Positions 1 through 9,287 of a DNA stretch of 64,000 nt are shown here, piece by piece; position 1 is the first letter of the stretch; every line of letters begins with the position of its first letter. The position numbers and the translations under genes are program-made. The DNA lies in assembly GCA_019918135.1 (NCBI GenBank), contig WBZZ01006336.1, positions 25,001 to 89,000 on the forward strand. Direction: 5' to 3'. Below the pieces are notes generated by a model. It saw nothing but the letters and a program-made list of their open reading frames with translations, was not told the DNA's origin and searched no databases. Source of the DNA: Paulinella micropora. Taxonomy: Eukaryota > Cercozoa > Imbricatea > Euglyphida > Paulinellidae.

Positions 1-311
1 GTGGGGGGCCGCGGGGAATTGATAGTACAAGATGGGGGGAAAGGAACGGAGAGGAGAAGAAGGGGGGGTGGGAAGGAGAAGGGGAGGTAAGAAAAGGCAG
101 AGAAAGGGATAGGGAAAGAGAGAGGAGGGAAGCCAGAAACTTTCTGTTGGGCTTTGGCGTTGCCTTGGTTCTAAGAAAAAAACAACAACAAAAAAAAAGA
201 ATTATAAAAAAAAAGGTTTGAACGCCAAAAAAAGTCAGTGGTTACTTTTTTTCGGGGGAGAAAAGGAGGAGGCTCTACAGCAAGCTGTTCTGATTCTTCC
301 TGCAGCCAAAA
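1..311. other. Purine-rich non-coding leader
   Basis: The stretch is dominated by G and A runs, followed by an A-rich segment near 176-215. I see no convincing gene; short open frames here have no recognisable features. It lies directly upstream of the gene that the Polinton-like element interrupts and may hold its promoter. Confidence 0.4.
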
Positions 312-639
312 ATGTCTGGCTGGCCGGCGTGGCAGCTGTGGCCCCGCTACGCCAATGCAACGTTGGCGTTGTGCTCCATCGCCTGCTTTCAGCGGGCGCC
401 TTCCCCCTGGAGGCGTAATGTGCTGACGATTGCCTTTTGCTGGTGGGCCTTCCAGGTTCTATCTTTGCTTTGCACACAATACGCGCTGCTTCGTGGTTGG
501 TGGGACGGCGGCGGCGGAAGCGGGGGCGGGGTTGCTGTCTCTTCAAAGGACGAGTGGGGGCTGGGAGCAGTGTGGATGTTTGCTGCCTGGCTGTACTGCC
601 ACTTGTACGCCAGTGTATGGCAGCTCCGCCTGTCGAAGC

Positions 640-702
640 TGGCTGTTCGACGGGGGTTTTGCGTTAGCCGGGGCGTGGCTGTTCGACGGGGGTTTTGCGT
701 TG
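640..702 (+). repeat. 36-bp tandem repeat in the split gene
   Basis: A 26-base string starting TGGCTGTTCGACGGGGG occurs at 640 and again at 676, a period of 36, which preserves the frame. In the second reading frame it encodes WLFDGGFAL twice. It is a recent in-frame duplication. Confidence 0.8.
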
Positions 703-874
703 CTGGTAACCGCGCTGGGGGGGGCTTGCCTGTCCTACTGGGACACGCCGCAGGCGCGTTTCCTGCTGGTGTACCTAGGCGACGCGAGCCTCTGCGGTTG
801 GTGCCTGCTACAGCAGTGGCTAGGCAGGTTCGTAGCCCCTCGCCGGACCCTAGTACTGTGGGTGTGGAACATAG

Positions 875-880
875 GCGAGG
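875..880 (+). repeat. Left 6-bp target-site duplication
   Basis: GCGAGG sits immediately outside the left terminal repeat and again at 21692-21697 outside the right one. A 6-bp duplication fits Maverick/Polinton integrases. Confidence 0.85.
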
Positions 881-1207
881 AAAAAACAGGGAAGAAAAGG
901 GGGGGTGTTTCTAAGGCCCCACCCCCCCTTTCCTTTTTAATTTCCCTATCGTTTGCCATTTTTGCCATATCTGTTCATATAAGGCCCGTTTTTACATACT
1001 GCCCAAAAAACAAAAAAAGTGATTTTCTGTTTTCCCATTTTTCCCTATTTCGCTCTTTTGCGACTTCACGACTAAACCGCAACATCGGAAAAGAATCCGC
1101 GACATTCATCAAAATTATCAACAATATTTATTATCTGGCGGATCGGCCCACTCATAAATCAAAAATTACCTTTTTCTTTTTGTGCCGTTTGGTTTCAATT
1201 ATGTTCT
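881..1207 (+). repeat. Left terminal inverted repeat
   Basis: The segment matches the reverse complement of 21347-21691 almost throughout. I see a handful of substitutions and one indel of about 21 bases, present only on the right side and containing GATAA...TTATC. The outer 40 bp are themselves palindromic, with a G run, TTTCTAAGGCCCC and a C run. The C-terminal codons and stop of the integrase lie inside the repeat. Confidence 0.92.
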
Positions 1208-2087
1208 CTGGTTGTATGTCTTCTTTTTTCAACTGGTGCTTTATCTTCTTCTCCTTTGTTATCTCTTGGACTTGTTCGTGAATTTGTTTTTCATCATCAA
1301 CTGGCTTTTCAAACTTAGTCTTTAATAACTCACGGGGGCTGACTAGTTCTTTATTAGATAGCACAATTTTAAATCCGTTTCTACCCAAAACCGTATATAT
1401 CTGCTTTGACCAAGTTCGTCCCCCTTTTGAAAATAGATTTCGTTGAACTTCCCTTCTTACCTTATCGCCTGGTTCAAAATCGTTAATACTTTCATCTCTT
1501 TCAATTTTTTGTTTATTAGTAGCTTTTCCATTTAATACATCAATTGGTCTAGCTTTGATTGTTGGATGAAAACGATTATTGTAAGCTTTGACCATATCGT
1601 CAATGTATGAGACCCAGTCAAAGTTCCCATTGGTTTCAAATAGTATGTCAAGCCACCTTCTAACAGTTCTTATAACTCTGTCAACTATTGCGAGTGCTTT
1701 GTGGTCTCCTACTTCAACTGTTCTGTGTTCAATGTTATGTTCATCAAAATATTTATTAACTGCTCCTTTATATTCTCCTCCGCTGTCTGTTGTAATGATT
1801 TCTGGAATATATGGAATAGATTTCAAACCAGTATATACTTCATTCGCAGTTTTATTTTTTAGCGGTCTAACTTCTAAAAATCTACTATTAGTGTCAATCC
1901 AAACCAACATAAAGGCATATTTTTTATTACCTGGTTTATCTTTCAATTTAGACATATCAGCCAAATCTACGAACACTTGTTTCAACGGTTTATCAGCCCA
2001 TATTGTATTCCATTTCTTACTTTGTTTTTTCTGATAATGTAGTTCTAATGCCTGTTGTTCTTTCAGTTCTTGTATATGGTCGTCCAT
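1152..2087 (-). CDS. INT: Retroviral-type (rve) integrase
   Basis: The 311-residue protein has an rve integrase core from about residue 35 to 190, followed by a basic C-terminal region like the DNA-binding end of Maverick integrases. The first acidic position falls in FVDLADMS (D41 or D44) and the second in TTDSGGEY (D101). The expected third residue, the Glu in a K-x-x-IVER-type motif, appears as Asp in AIVDRVIRTVRRW (D136). No N-terminal HHCC zinc domain is visible, so it is shorter than many family members. It is the outermost gene and its stop lies in the terminal repeat. Its role is to insert the element, giving the 6-bp duplication. The frame is intact. Confidence 0.88.
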   Translation of the reverse strand: MDDHIQELKEQQALELHYQKKQSKKWNTIWADKPLKQVFVDLADMSKLKDKPGNKKYAFMLVWIDTNSRFLEVRPLKNKTANEVYTGLKSIPYIPEIITTDSGGEYKGAVNKYFDEHNIEHRTVEVGDHKALAIVDRVIRTVRRWLDILFETNGNFDWVSYIDDMVKAYNNRFHPTIKARPIDVLNGKATNKQKIERDESINDFEPGDKVRREVQRNLFSKGGRTWSKQIYTVLGRNGFKIVLSNKELVSPRELLKTKFEKPVDDEKQIHEQVQEITKEKKIKHQLKKEDIQPENIIETKRHKKKKVIFDL

Positions 2088-2093
2088 CGCTTT

Positions 2094-2351
2094 CTAATAC
2101 TTAATGACACCTAATACTGTATCCTTATATATTGCTCTTTCTTTTTTTTCTAGTTCAAAACAATAATTAGAACAAAACTCGTAAGTATAAAATCTGTCAA
2201 ATGTATCATCAATTGCTGTAATCTGTCTATTAGCTAAACACAGAGTTAATCCACACACATAGCAACTAGTGAAGTCATACATACGATGATTATATAAGTA
2301 GTCCATAATGTGTAAGCGAACATCTAATGGTAGGTTCTTAATTTCGCTCAT
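2094..2351 (-). CDS. Small F-box-like, Cys-rich protein
   Basis: The 85-residue protein begins with LPLDVRLHIMDYL near residue 7, which resembles the first helix of an F-box. Further on are a CYVCG knuckle and CSNYC, which together could bind zinc. It starts seven bases upstream of the integrase start and reads the same way, so the two may be co-transcribed. Many viruses use F-box proteins to recruit host SCF ubiquitin ligases; that role is inference here. The match is short and could be chance. Confidence 0.5.
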   Translation of the reverse strand: MSEIKNLPLDVRLHIMDYLYNHRMYDFTSCYVCGLTLCLANRQITAIDDTFDRFYTYEFCSNYCFELEKKERAIYKDTVLGVIKY

Positions 2352-2359
2352 ATATATAT

Positions 2360-2836
2360 TTAGAATTTAAGAAATATCTTTGAAACATCATTGTTTTCTT
2401 TTTTTGGTTTCTCTGGTTGTCCCGCATAAACATTAACATTAACTCGGCTAGTCTTCTTCCCTCCTTTCTTAGGCTTAGGCTGTTCCTCTTCTTCCACTTT
2501 CTTTTTTACCACTTTCTTCTTCTGCTTAGTCTTCAATTTTATACCCGCAACCCGTTGGGCAACGATATCTACAAAGTCGTGCTCAACCTCTTCTTCACTT
2601 TCGCTGCTCTCCTCACTTTTTTCTCCATCTCTTCCATCAATCATATCCTTAGCCAACTGTTTCTTAGACACGTGATCCATCTTTTCGTCTTCGTTCATTT
2701 CTTTCACATTCTTCGCCTCTTCCTCCGCTAGTAGCTCACGTGCCCTCTCAATCTTTCTTTGCCTCGCATACTGTTTCTTCATTACAGTAGCTTTTTCAAG
2801 ATTTTTTATGGCAATCTCTCTATTACCTCTTGGCAT
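2360..2836 (-). CDS. Highly charged lysine/glutamate-rich protein
   Basis: The 158-residue protein has a basic start (MPRGNREIAIKNLEKA), alternating acidic and basic stretches, a Ser/Glu-rich acidic patch near residue 75-90 and several KKK runs. It looks helical or disordered and has no domain I recognise. The ATG at 2836 is preceded by an AT-rich, TATA-like region. It forms a minus-strand cluster with the F-box-like protein and the integrase. A nucleic-acid-binding or virion core role is possible but unproven. Confidence 0.55.
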   Translation of the reverse strand: MPRGNREIAIKNLEKATVMKKQYARQRKIERARELLAEEEAKNVKEMNEDEKMDHVSKKQLAKDMIDGRDGEKSEESSESEEEVEHDFVDIVAQRVAGIKLKTKQKKKVVKKKVEEEEQPKPKKGGKKTSRVNVNVYAGQPEKPKKENNDVSKIFLKF

Positions 2837-2945
2837 TGTTTGTTTCGGTTGTATATCTAACCAAAAACAATTTTTATACGGATTAATTATTATCCAATAT
2901 ATATTATGTATTAAACAAATCTACATTATAAGATAAAAAGGGATA

Positions 2946-3491
2946 ATGCCAGACTACAAGCAAGGAAAGATTTATTCTTTAAGGTCTCATCAGACAGACC
3001 AGATTTACATAGGCTCAACAACAGAACCATTACATAAAAGGTTATATAAACATAGAAATGATTTTAAAAAGCAAACACAGCTAACATCAAGGGAAATTAT
3101 AAAATATCCAGACCATTATATTGAATTAATTGAAGAATTTCCTTGTAATAGTGTATATGAACTAAGAAAAAGAGAAGGATAATTAATCAGACAAACAGAA
3201 AATTGTGTCAATAAATATGTAGCAGGAAGGACAGCAAGAGAACATTATCAAGAAAATAAGCAATATGTATTACAAAGAAATAAAGAATATAGGGAGCAAA
3301 ATAAAGAACACATAACATTAAAAAAGAAAGAATGGTATGAACAGAACAAAGAATATGTATCACAGAGAGATAAAAAATATAGAGAAATAAACAAAATTAA
3401 GGTAGCACAAAGACATAAAAAATACATAGAAGCTAACAGAGATAGAATAAAGCAGTACAAAAAAATTATTATGCTGTTAATAGGCGAATGA
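2946..3491 (+). pseudogene. GIY-YIG endonuclease, broken by an in-frame TAA
   Basis: The first 78 residues contain the GIY-YIG core: GKIYSLRS near residue 7, then QIYIGSTT and KRLYKHRNDFK, and a Glu in ELRKREG. A TAA at 3180-3182 ends the frame, but the same frame then stays open for about 100 more codons to TGA at 3489-3491. That extension is Lys/Glu/Tyr-rich and repetitive (QENKQY, REQNKEH, EQNKEY), a style seen in giant-virus GIY-YIG proteins. The stop replaces a codon in the middle of the protein, so the gene is probably inactive, or it makes only the short catalytic domain. Confidence 0.75.
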
Positions 3492-3579
3492 TAAGATTAA
3501 ATGACTGTAAAAATTATCCGATCGGTTTAGCAACATTCGGATTTTAAATGTCAATATATTTTTTTTAGCTTAATATACG

Positions 3580-6500
3580 ATGAGTCAATTCAAAAGTCTG
3601 TTGGGTTTGAATGACTTAACCTGCGACTCTTTAAATATACTTAACCTTGATTTAACGAACACAAACATAGTGGGCTTATACACAGATAGGGTTCCAGAAG
3701 ATGCTGACCCCGTAAATCTTTATTACACCGACGGACGATTTGATGCTACTAGTAGGTTGGCTTTAAAATCAACAACGGACTTAAAAGAAGGCACTAATCT
3801 ATACTATACTGATGGTAGGTTTGATGCGCGACTAACCACTAAATCAACCACTAACCTAGCCGAAGGCACTAATTTATATTATACTAAAAGACTCAAATCC
3901 ATTAAACACTGGCAAGTTATTCTTTAATTACAACAATAATATGGGCTCTATCTATTCGTCGGATGCGGGTGGAGCCACGGGCTATCCACTAACTATTGTC
4001 GGCTCGTCCATACTTTTTGCTCCAACAACAGGTGGTGGAATGACATTGACAAATAATGTTTTAAATTTTAACAGCACGACAGCAATCAGCGGACTTCCAG
4101 CCCCATTCTATGACGGCGATGCTTCAACAAAAGCATATACCGATACGAAATTAGCAAAGGACAGCACAGTGGCTATGACGGGTAATTTAAATATGGGAGG
4201 ATTTAACATAACAAATGTTGGTAATGTTGACAACATTGATGTATCCACCCTTGATACTTCTGTGGTCAAACTAACAGGAGACCAAACCATAGCAGGAATC
4301 AAAACATTTAGCAGTATAATAAATGCTAGTGCGGGGATTGATATGAAAAGTCAAAGCATAACAAATGTTAATCTTGTTGATGGTGTGGATGTTTCTACCC
4401 TTGATACTTCTGTCGTTAAACTAACAGGAGACCAGACCATAGCAGGAAATAAAAAATTTACTTCAACAATAGAAGTGCGGGGTGCCACAGCTCCAACCGC
4501 TTTTGATGGTATCGGTGTTGCCTTTGATACAGCGACAAATATAGGAATGATTGCCGCACAAAAAATAGCAACTGCGAGTTATTATCCGATACAAATAACT
4601 GGTTCGTATGTAGAGTTATATTCAGGTAATAATGTAATCGCGACCGCAACTGGCACTACATTATCTTTGAATAACAACAAAATAACAAACTTAGCCACAC
4701 CAACAGCAACAACGGACGGAGCAAACAAAAGTTATGTTGATACAAAAGACGGACAAAATGTGAAACTAACAGGAAACCAAACCATAGCAGGAATTAAGAC
4801 ATTTAGCAGTGCCCTTGAAATAACAGGAAATTCAACTAATGGGACAACAAAAGGAACATTCGTGGTTTTTAACTCCACAGCCAATATAGGAACTATCGGA
4901 TGCCTTGATATGGGCACGGGCGTAAATTATAACTTTGAAATAAATGCCAAAAAAATAAGTTTTATTATTGATGGGGCGGTTGTCGGTTGGGTAAATGCTT
5001 CGGGGCTAGATTGTAATAGTAGCAAAATAGCCAACCTTGGAACTCCGACATTATCAACAGACGGAGCGACAAAAGGGTATGCGGACACATTGGACGGGCA
5101 AAATGTAAAACTATCAACAGACCAAACCATAACAGGAAGCAAAACATTTAATGGGGCGAGCACTGTGGTAAAATATCTAACTTTAACGAACAATGCCGAT
5201 TTTAATAATCAAACTATCACTAATGGTGGAAATATCACATATAATGGGGCAAGGATATTAAACCAAAACGGAGGAGATATATTCTTTTCACAGACATCAG
5301 GTGATTATCAGTATTTCTTATTTACTCTAAATACCGCTACAAGTGGAACCGCGAACCAACGAGGTTATGTATTCACGAATGTAGCATCCGATGTAAAAGG
5401 GGCGGGACTTTATATTTCAAAACTTTTGGACAATAAAAGTGCTTCGTCTGACATTGTCCGTTTCAACAATGCTGGCGGTATGCGGTTTTATGGTGCCTTA
5501 GATATGAACTCAAACAATATAACAAATGGCGGAACAATAACGGGAACTACAATTACTTCAACCGCGGGGATATCAACAACAACATTAACAACAAGCGACA
5601 ATTTGGTAGTAGGTGCTGGCAAAAGTGTTTTCATTGATAGAAATGCCTTAGCCAACAATAAACTGGTTTTATGGGATGGTGGAACAACAACAACAACCAA
5701 TTTTCTTGGATTTGGTGTTGCTAGTAATACATTGATTTATAATGTTAATTCTGCCGATAGCCACGTATTTTATCATAGTGCCGCGACAGAATTATTTAGA
5801 ATTAACAACACAGCAATCACTGCTTCAAAGGCAATAACGGCAAATGCGGGGATAACATACACAGGGACACTAACATCGGCAACGAATACCAGTGGAGCGA
5901 AAATAGGAGTTCAGGGAGCAACAGACGGAACAAACGCAAAAGGAATATTTCTATGGGATACGACAAATACGAGTTGGGGAATTTATGTGGCATCTGGTGG
6001 GGCTCTAAACACTAGAAGTTTGGCAAATGGTTTAGCCGTTTCAGGAAATGATTTTAGTTCGTATAGTTTTCGTTTTAGAGTGGCTAATGATGCTACAATG
6101 GGTTTTGTGTGGGAAAATTCAGCAGAGCAATTGTTAATGTCATTAAACGGGGCAAACGGGACTTTATGGACAAAAGGATTAATAACGGCAAATGCGGGAA
6201 TTACGTATTCTGGGGTGCTAACAACGGCATCGGCAACAACTAATGGGGCAAAAATAGCAATTCAAGGACAAACAGACGGGGGTAGTAGCCGCGGAATATT
6301 TGTATGGGATGCTACTGATCCAAACTGGGGAATTTATATGTCTCAGTCTGGGACAAATAAAACATTAAGTGGAACAGGAACAGCACCAGCAGGAGGAGGA
6401 GGAGGATTAACTTCTTATGCTATTAGATTTAGAGTTAATGGTTCTTCAACGAGTGGGTTCATATGGGAGAATAATTCAAATACTGCTTTAATGTCTTTGA

Positions 6501-6967
6501 GAGGGAGTGATGGTCAGTTGTGGGTATTGTCTAATCCAATTCAATATTCAGACAGGAGAAAAAAAGAAGATATAAAGGATTGTTTAGGCTTAGATTTTAT
6601 TAATAAGCTAAATCCAGTTTGCTATCGTATGATTGATGACAAAAAGAAATGTAGGACTGGCTTAATAGCACAAGAATTAGAAGACATACTAACAGAAATG
6701 GATATGCTAGATTTTGGCGGTTTTATCAAAGAAACAATTATGGTTCCGTGTCCAAAGCAAAGAGCGGAATACGAATTGAAGGGTATAAGTGTTAATCCAG
6801 AAGATGTTAAATGTGTTGATAGTGGTGATGTTGGTTATGGTATAGGTTATTCTGAGTTTATCGCACCATTAATTAAGGCCGTTCAACAATTATCAGAAAA
6901 AATAAATAATATAACTAATGATATAGCTGACTTAAAAAAACAATTAGCAGAAAACAATGCCCCCTAG
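3580..6967 (+). pseudogene. Long trimeric fibre with C-terminal S74 chaperone, one frameshift
   Basis: The gene encodes about 1,130 residues in two overlapping frames (3580-3927 and 3941-6967). The frame before the ATG at 3941 is open back past the first stop, so a one-base shift near 3895-3925 separates them. The N-terminal piece has repeats of NLYYTDGRFDA, a phage tail-fibre motif. The middle has repeated KLTGDQTIAGIKTF-type blocks and Asn/Thr-rich beta-structure. The C-terminus (about 6546-6700) has YSDRRKKEDI and TGLIAQELEDI, the signature of the self-cleaving intramolecular chaperone of endosialidases (peptidase S74), whose Ser and Lys are present. A host-attachment spike is the likely role. 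It ends in a probable coiled coil and overlaps the next gene by 11 bases. Confidence 0.82.
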
Positions 6968-7304
6968 ATTACACCCTCCACCTCCACTCATTGATATGGC
7001 AGATGGCGAACTAACACCAGAGTTGAAGAACCGTGTTTTGGATATCTCGTTGAAGAATGAAGAAAAAAAAGTAGAGCACGAATTGGAAGACAACTGGAAT
7101 TGTTGTTGTATAAAGAACAGACCGACTGATAGCAGACTTATTAAATACTTATTTCAAATGGGTATCATTATAGCCATCATCACCCTTTGTATCGTGAGGT
7201 TATCTGAAAAGAACTTACCGTGTGAGACAGCCAACACTTATGTAGGTATTTTAACACTATTAATAGGCATCTGCCTTCCTAGCCCATCTTCAAGTAAGAA
7301 GTGA
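6957..7304 (+). CDS. Small membrane protein with two hydrophobic segments
   Basis: The 115-residue protein has a Pro-rich start, a charged region, a CCC cluster, then a hydrophobic segment around residues 68-83 (FQMGIIIAIITLCIV) and a second around 96-107 (VGILTLLIGICL). Its ATG overlaps the fibre stop, suggesting coupled expression. It may be a virion membrane or lysis-related protein. I do not recognise a family. Confidence 0.6.
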   Translation: MPPRLHPPPPLIDMADGELTPELKNRVLDISLKNEEKKVEHELEDNWNCCCIKNRPTDSRLIKYLFQMGIIIAIITLCIVRLSEKNLPCETANTYVGILTLLIGICLPSPSSSKK

Positions 7305-7553
7305 GCATTCATACAGATAGACTTTATACCACGAAGCATCATTTGAGCAGATTAGTGGAATGGCTTCATCAAAACTAACACACCAATCACTAAAAGGCTT
7401 ATACACACATTTAAATTTGGTTTCTATTCCTTTTTGAATACAATAAAGACAACTTTCATTTTTTTTATCACTGACCCGTGAATAGAAATCGCAGGCGGTC
7501 CGAGCAGAAATATTAATTAATAAAAAGTTTATAAAGATTAGTATAGAGGGCAT
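7290..7553 (-). CDS. Possible secreted Cys-rich small protein
   Basis: The 87-residue minus-strand frame starts with a hydrophobic signal-like stretch (PSILIFINFLLINIS) and then has six Cys residues, a pattern of a small disulfide-bonded protein. It sits between two plus-strand genes, overlapping one by 15 bases and starting four bases from the next. Its N-terminal codons would lie in that neighbour's promoter. It could be chance. Confidence 0.35.
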   Translation of the reverse strand: MPSILIFINFLLINISARTACDFYSRVSDKKNESCLYCIQKGIETKFKCVYKPFSDWCVSFDEAIPLICSNDASWYKVYLYECSLLT

Positions 7554-7557
7554 TACA

Positions 7558-7920
7558 ATGACTGACTATAAATTCCAGAAGATTATTTTTCTGAGTAATG
7601 ATTTTGCAGGCGGTAGCAAGACATTTGACAAAACCATTAAATTGAACTTTACCCCAACTAGAATGAATGTTAAGTATATCCACTATATGAATGATATGAC
7701 TGAAACGAAAACAAAAATTCTTCATATGGACCGCATCGGTATTATTGGAACATTCGCCGATAGCAACACCGCAAACATTTCCAATCTTAGCTACAACTTG
7801 GGGATTATTAATTGGACTGACGGTCAATACACATTTAGAGTGCTTAAAACAGACAATGGCAGTATTGAGACTGACCTGCTAGCTGGAAGAATTGTTATTT
7901 GTTTAGAATTTCTAGCGTAG
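7558..7920 (+). CDS. Small putative virion protein
   Basis: The 120-residue protein is rich in Asn, Thr and aromatic residues in a pattern that suggests beta-strands, for example KTIKLNFTPTRMNVKYIHY and QYTFRVLKT. It has no signal peptide or motif that I can name. It lies between the fibre/membrane pair and the packaging ATPase, in the block of structural genes. A minor virion protein or receptor-binding fold is a guess from context. Confidence 0.55.
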   Translation: MTDYKFQKIIFLSNDFAGGSKTFDKTIKLNFTPTRMNVKYIHYMNDMTETKTKILHMDRIGIIGTFADSNTANISNLSYNLGIINWTDGQYTFRVLKTDNGSIETDLLAGRIVICLEFLA

Positions 7921-8009
7921 GGGCCTGCTCCCCCTACAACCCCGCAGGTAAAAAAATATATTTTAGAATATATACAACCTACGGTCGTAGACAGTAATAT
8001 ATTTGGAGG

Positions 8010-8836
8010 ATGGAAAAAATTAACGATATACGAGTTAGACCAGTCAAGCAAAACGGAGATGGAGACAAGTTGGCAAAAGGACATAAGTTATTTAATGAGG
8101 CATTCGCTAACATTTTTCTTCTCGCTCGCAAGAAGAGTGGCAAGACAACGGCACTGTTTGAAATCCTGAAACGAACGACGGACAAAAAGACCCGCATTGT
8201 TATTATTGCCAGCACAATACACAAGGACCACATATACAAAGAAATGGTTAAACACTTCAAAAAGAAAGGCAATCCGATGGCGATATACACATATTTGAAA
8301 ACGGATGGACTGTCTGTGATTGATTATGAGTTAGACAAGCTGAATAAACCTGACGAGGAGCAAGAAGAAGGCGAAATCATTCAAGACGAGAAAGAAGAAC
8401 CGAAGCCGAAGTTTCTTTATTTTGGTAAAGAGGAAGAGAAGAAGAAGCAGGAGGGAGGCGAAAAACCACCGAGGCCGAGCAAATACATACACCAGAAGTC
8501 GTGTTCGTGCTAGACGATTTAGGTAGTGGTTTAAGGGATAAGTCTGTGAGCGACCTGTTAAAGAAAAACCGCCACTACAAGTCAAAGGTGATTATGAGCT
8601 CGCAGTATCTTAACGACCTAAAACCTGAGGCAATCAAACAGCTGGACTACCTTCTTATTTTTCCTGGTCAGAGTGTTGATAAAATTGAACTTGTATATAA
8701 ACATTTAGACCTCGGCTACGACCTTGAATATTTTATTGAAAAATATCACGAGGCTACCAAAGAACGATTTAACTTTTTGTATGTTGATGCTGTATCGGAC
8801 GAACTGAGGCAAAATTTCAATAAACGATTTTTGTAA
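8010..8836 (+). pseudogene. FtsK/HerA-like packaging ATPase, frameshifted
   Basis: The first frame (8010-8513) has a Walker A of the form ARKKSGKTT at residues 40-47 after a short N-terminal strand. The second frame (open before 8501 and ending at 8836) has the Walker B strand VVFVLDDLG near 8500-8520, and then IMSSQYLNDL, a sensor-like motif. One base is lost or gained between about 8455 and 8500, in an Ala/Pro/Lys-rich insert near an A run. The order Walker A, charged insert, Walker B, sensor fits the A32-type genome-packaging ATPase of Polintons and virophages. The gene lies just upstream of the core, protease and capsid genes. Confidence 0.82.
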
Positions 8837-8870
8837 TTTCATTAATTATTTTTTTCTATACATTATATAG

Positions 8871-9194
8871 ATGCCAACATCACCAGTGATTATTTCACAA
8901 CCATCGGGATACAATATCAGCTACAATCCAAGCCCTGTAAGTATGCCACAAGCAGGAGGTGCGAAGAACCGAAAGAAGAAAGGAAAAAAGAAACAAACAG
9001 GAGGCAAAGTTAATTGGGCCAAGGTCGGAAAAGCGATAGTGGATACTAATAGGTTTATCAAGAAGAACCAATTGATTTCAAGGGGTGCTACCTTTCTTAG
9101 CGATGTCGGAGTGCCTTATGCTGACCGTGTAGCAAAGGCCGCGATGAAGCAAGGATACGGCAAGCAACGAGGTGGAGCAGTCAAGTTTCGGTAG
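8871..9194 (+). CDS. Small basic Gly-rich virion core or membrane-active protein
   Basis: The 107-residue protein is very basic, with RKKKGKKKQ at about residues 35-43 and three GG motifs (AGGAK, TGGKV, RGGAV), which could be protease-processing sites. A hydrophobic or amphipathic stretch follows. It sits immediately upstream of the protease gene. Adenovirus-like viruses have comparable small basic core proteins (pVI/pX class), so DNA condensation or membrane disruption is plausible; homology is not demonstrated. Confidence 0.55.
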   Translation: MPTSPVIISQPSGYNISYNPSPVSMPQAGGAKNRKKKGKKKQTGGKVNWAKVGKAIVDTNRFIKKNQLISRGATFLSDVGVPYADRVAKAAMKQGYGKQRGGAVKFR

Positions 9195-9287
9195 GGACAA
9201 GCCCCCTCCGTTGTGGTTCCGTATTACTGGCTATCGCCGTAGGAGATAAGCTAAACTTTATATTAATTTTTTTCGCTAAAATATACA

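Larger units (their letters stand above)
312..880 (+). pseudogene. 5' part of a gene split by the Polinton-like element
   Basis: The reading frame from the ATG at 312 is rich in Trp, Leu and Ala and has membrane-like hydrophobic stretches (around 425-480 and 570-620). It needs a shift into the next frame near 620-640, close to a 36-bp tandem repeat beginning at 640 and 676. In that second frame it runs to the target-site duplication at 875-880. With one copy of the duplication removed, the same frame continues without a stop at 21698. I infer that this is the upstream piece of one gene whose downstream piece is at 21698-22604. I do not recognise the family; a polytopic membrane protein is plausible. 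Confidence 0.55.

Noticed and set aside
4108..5700. Minus-strand frames within the fibre gene
   Set aside because: They are shadows of the repetitive plus-strand fibre sequence and have no independent features.
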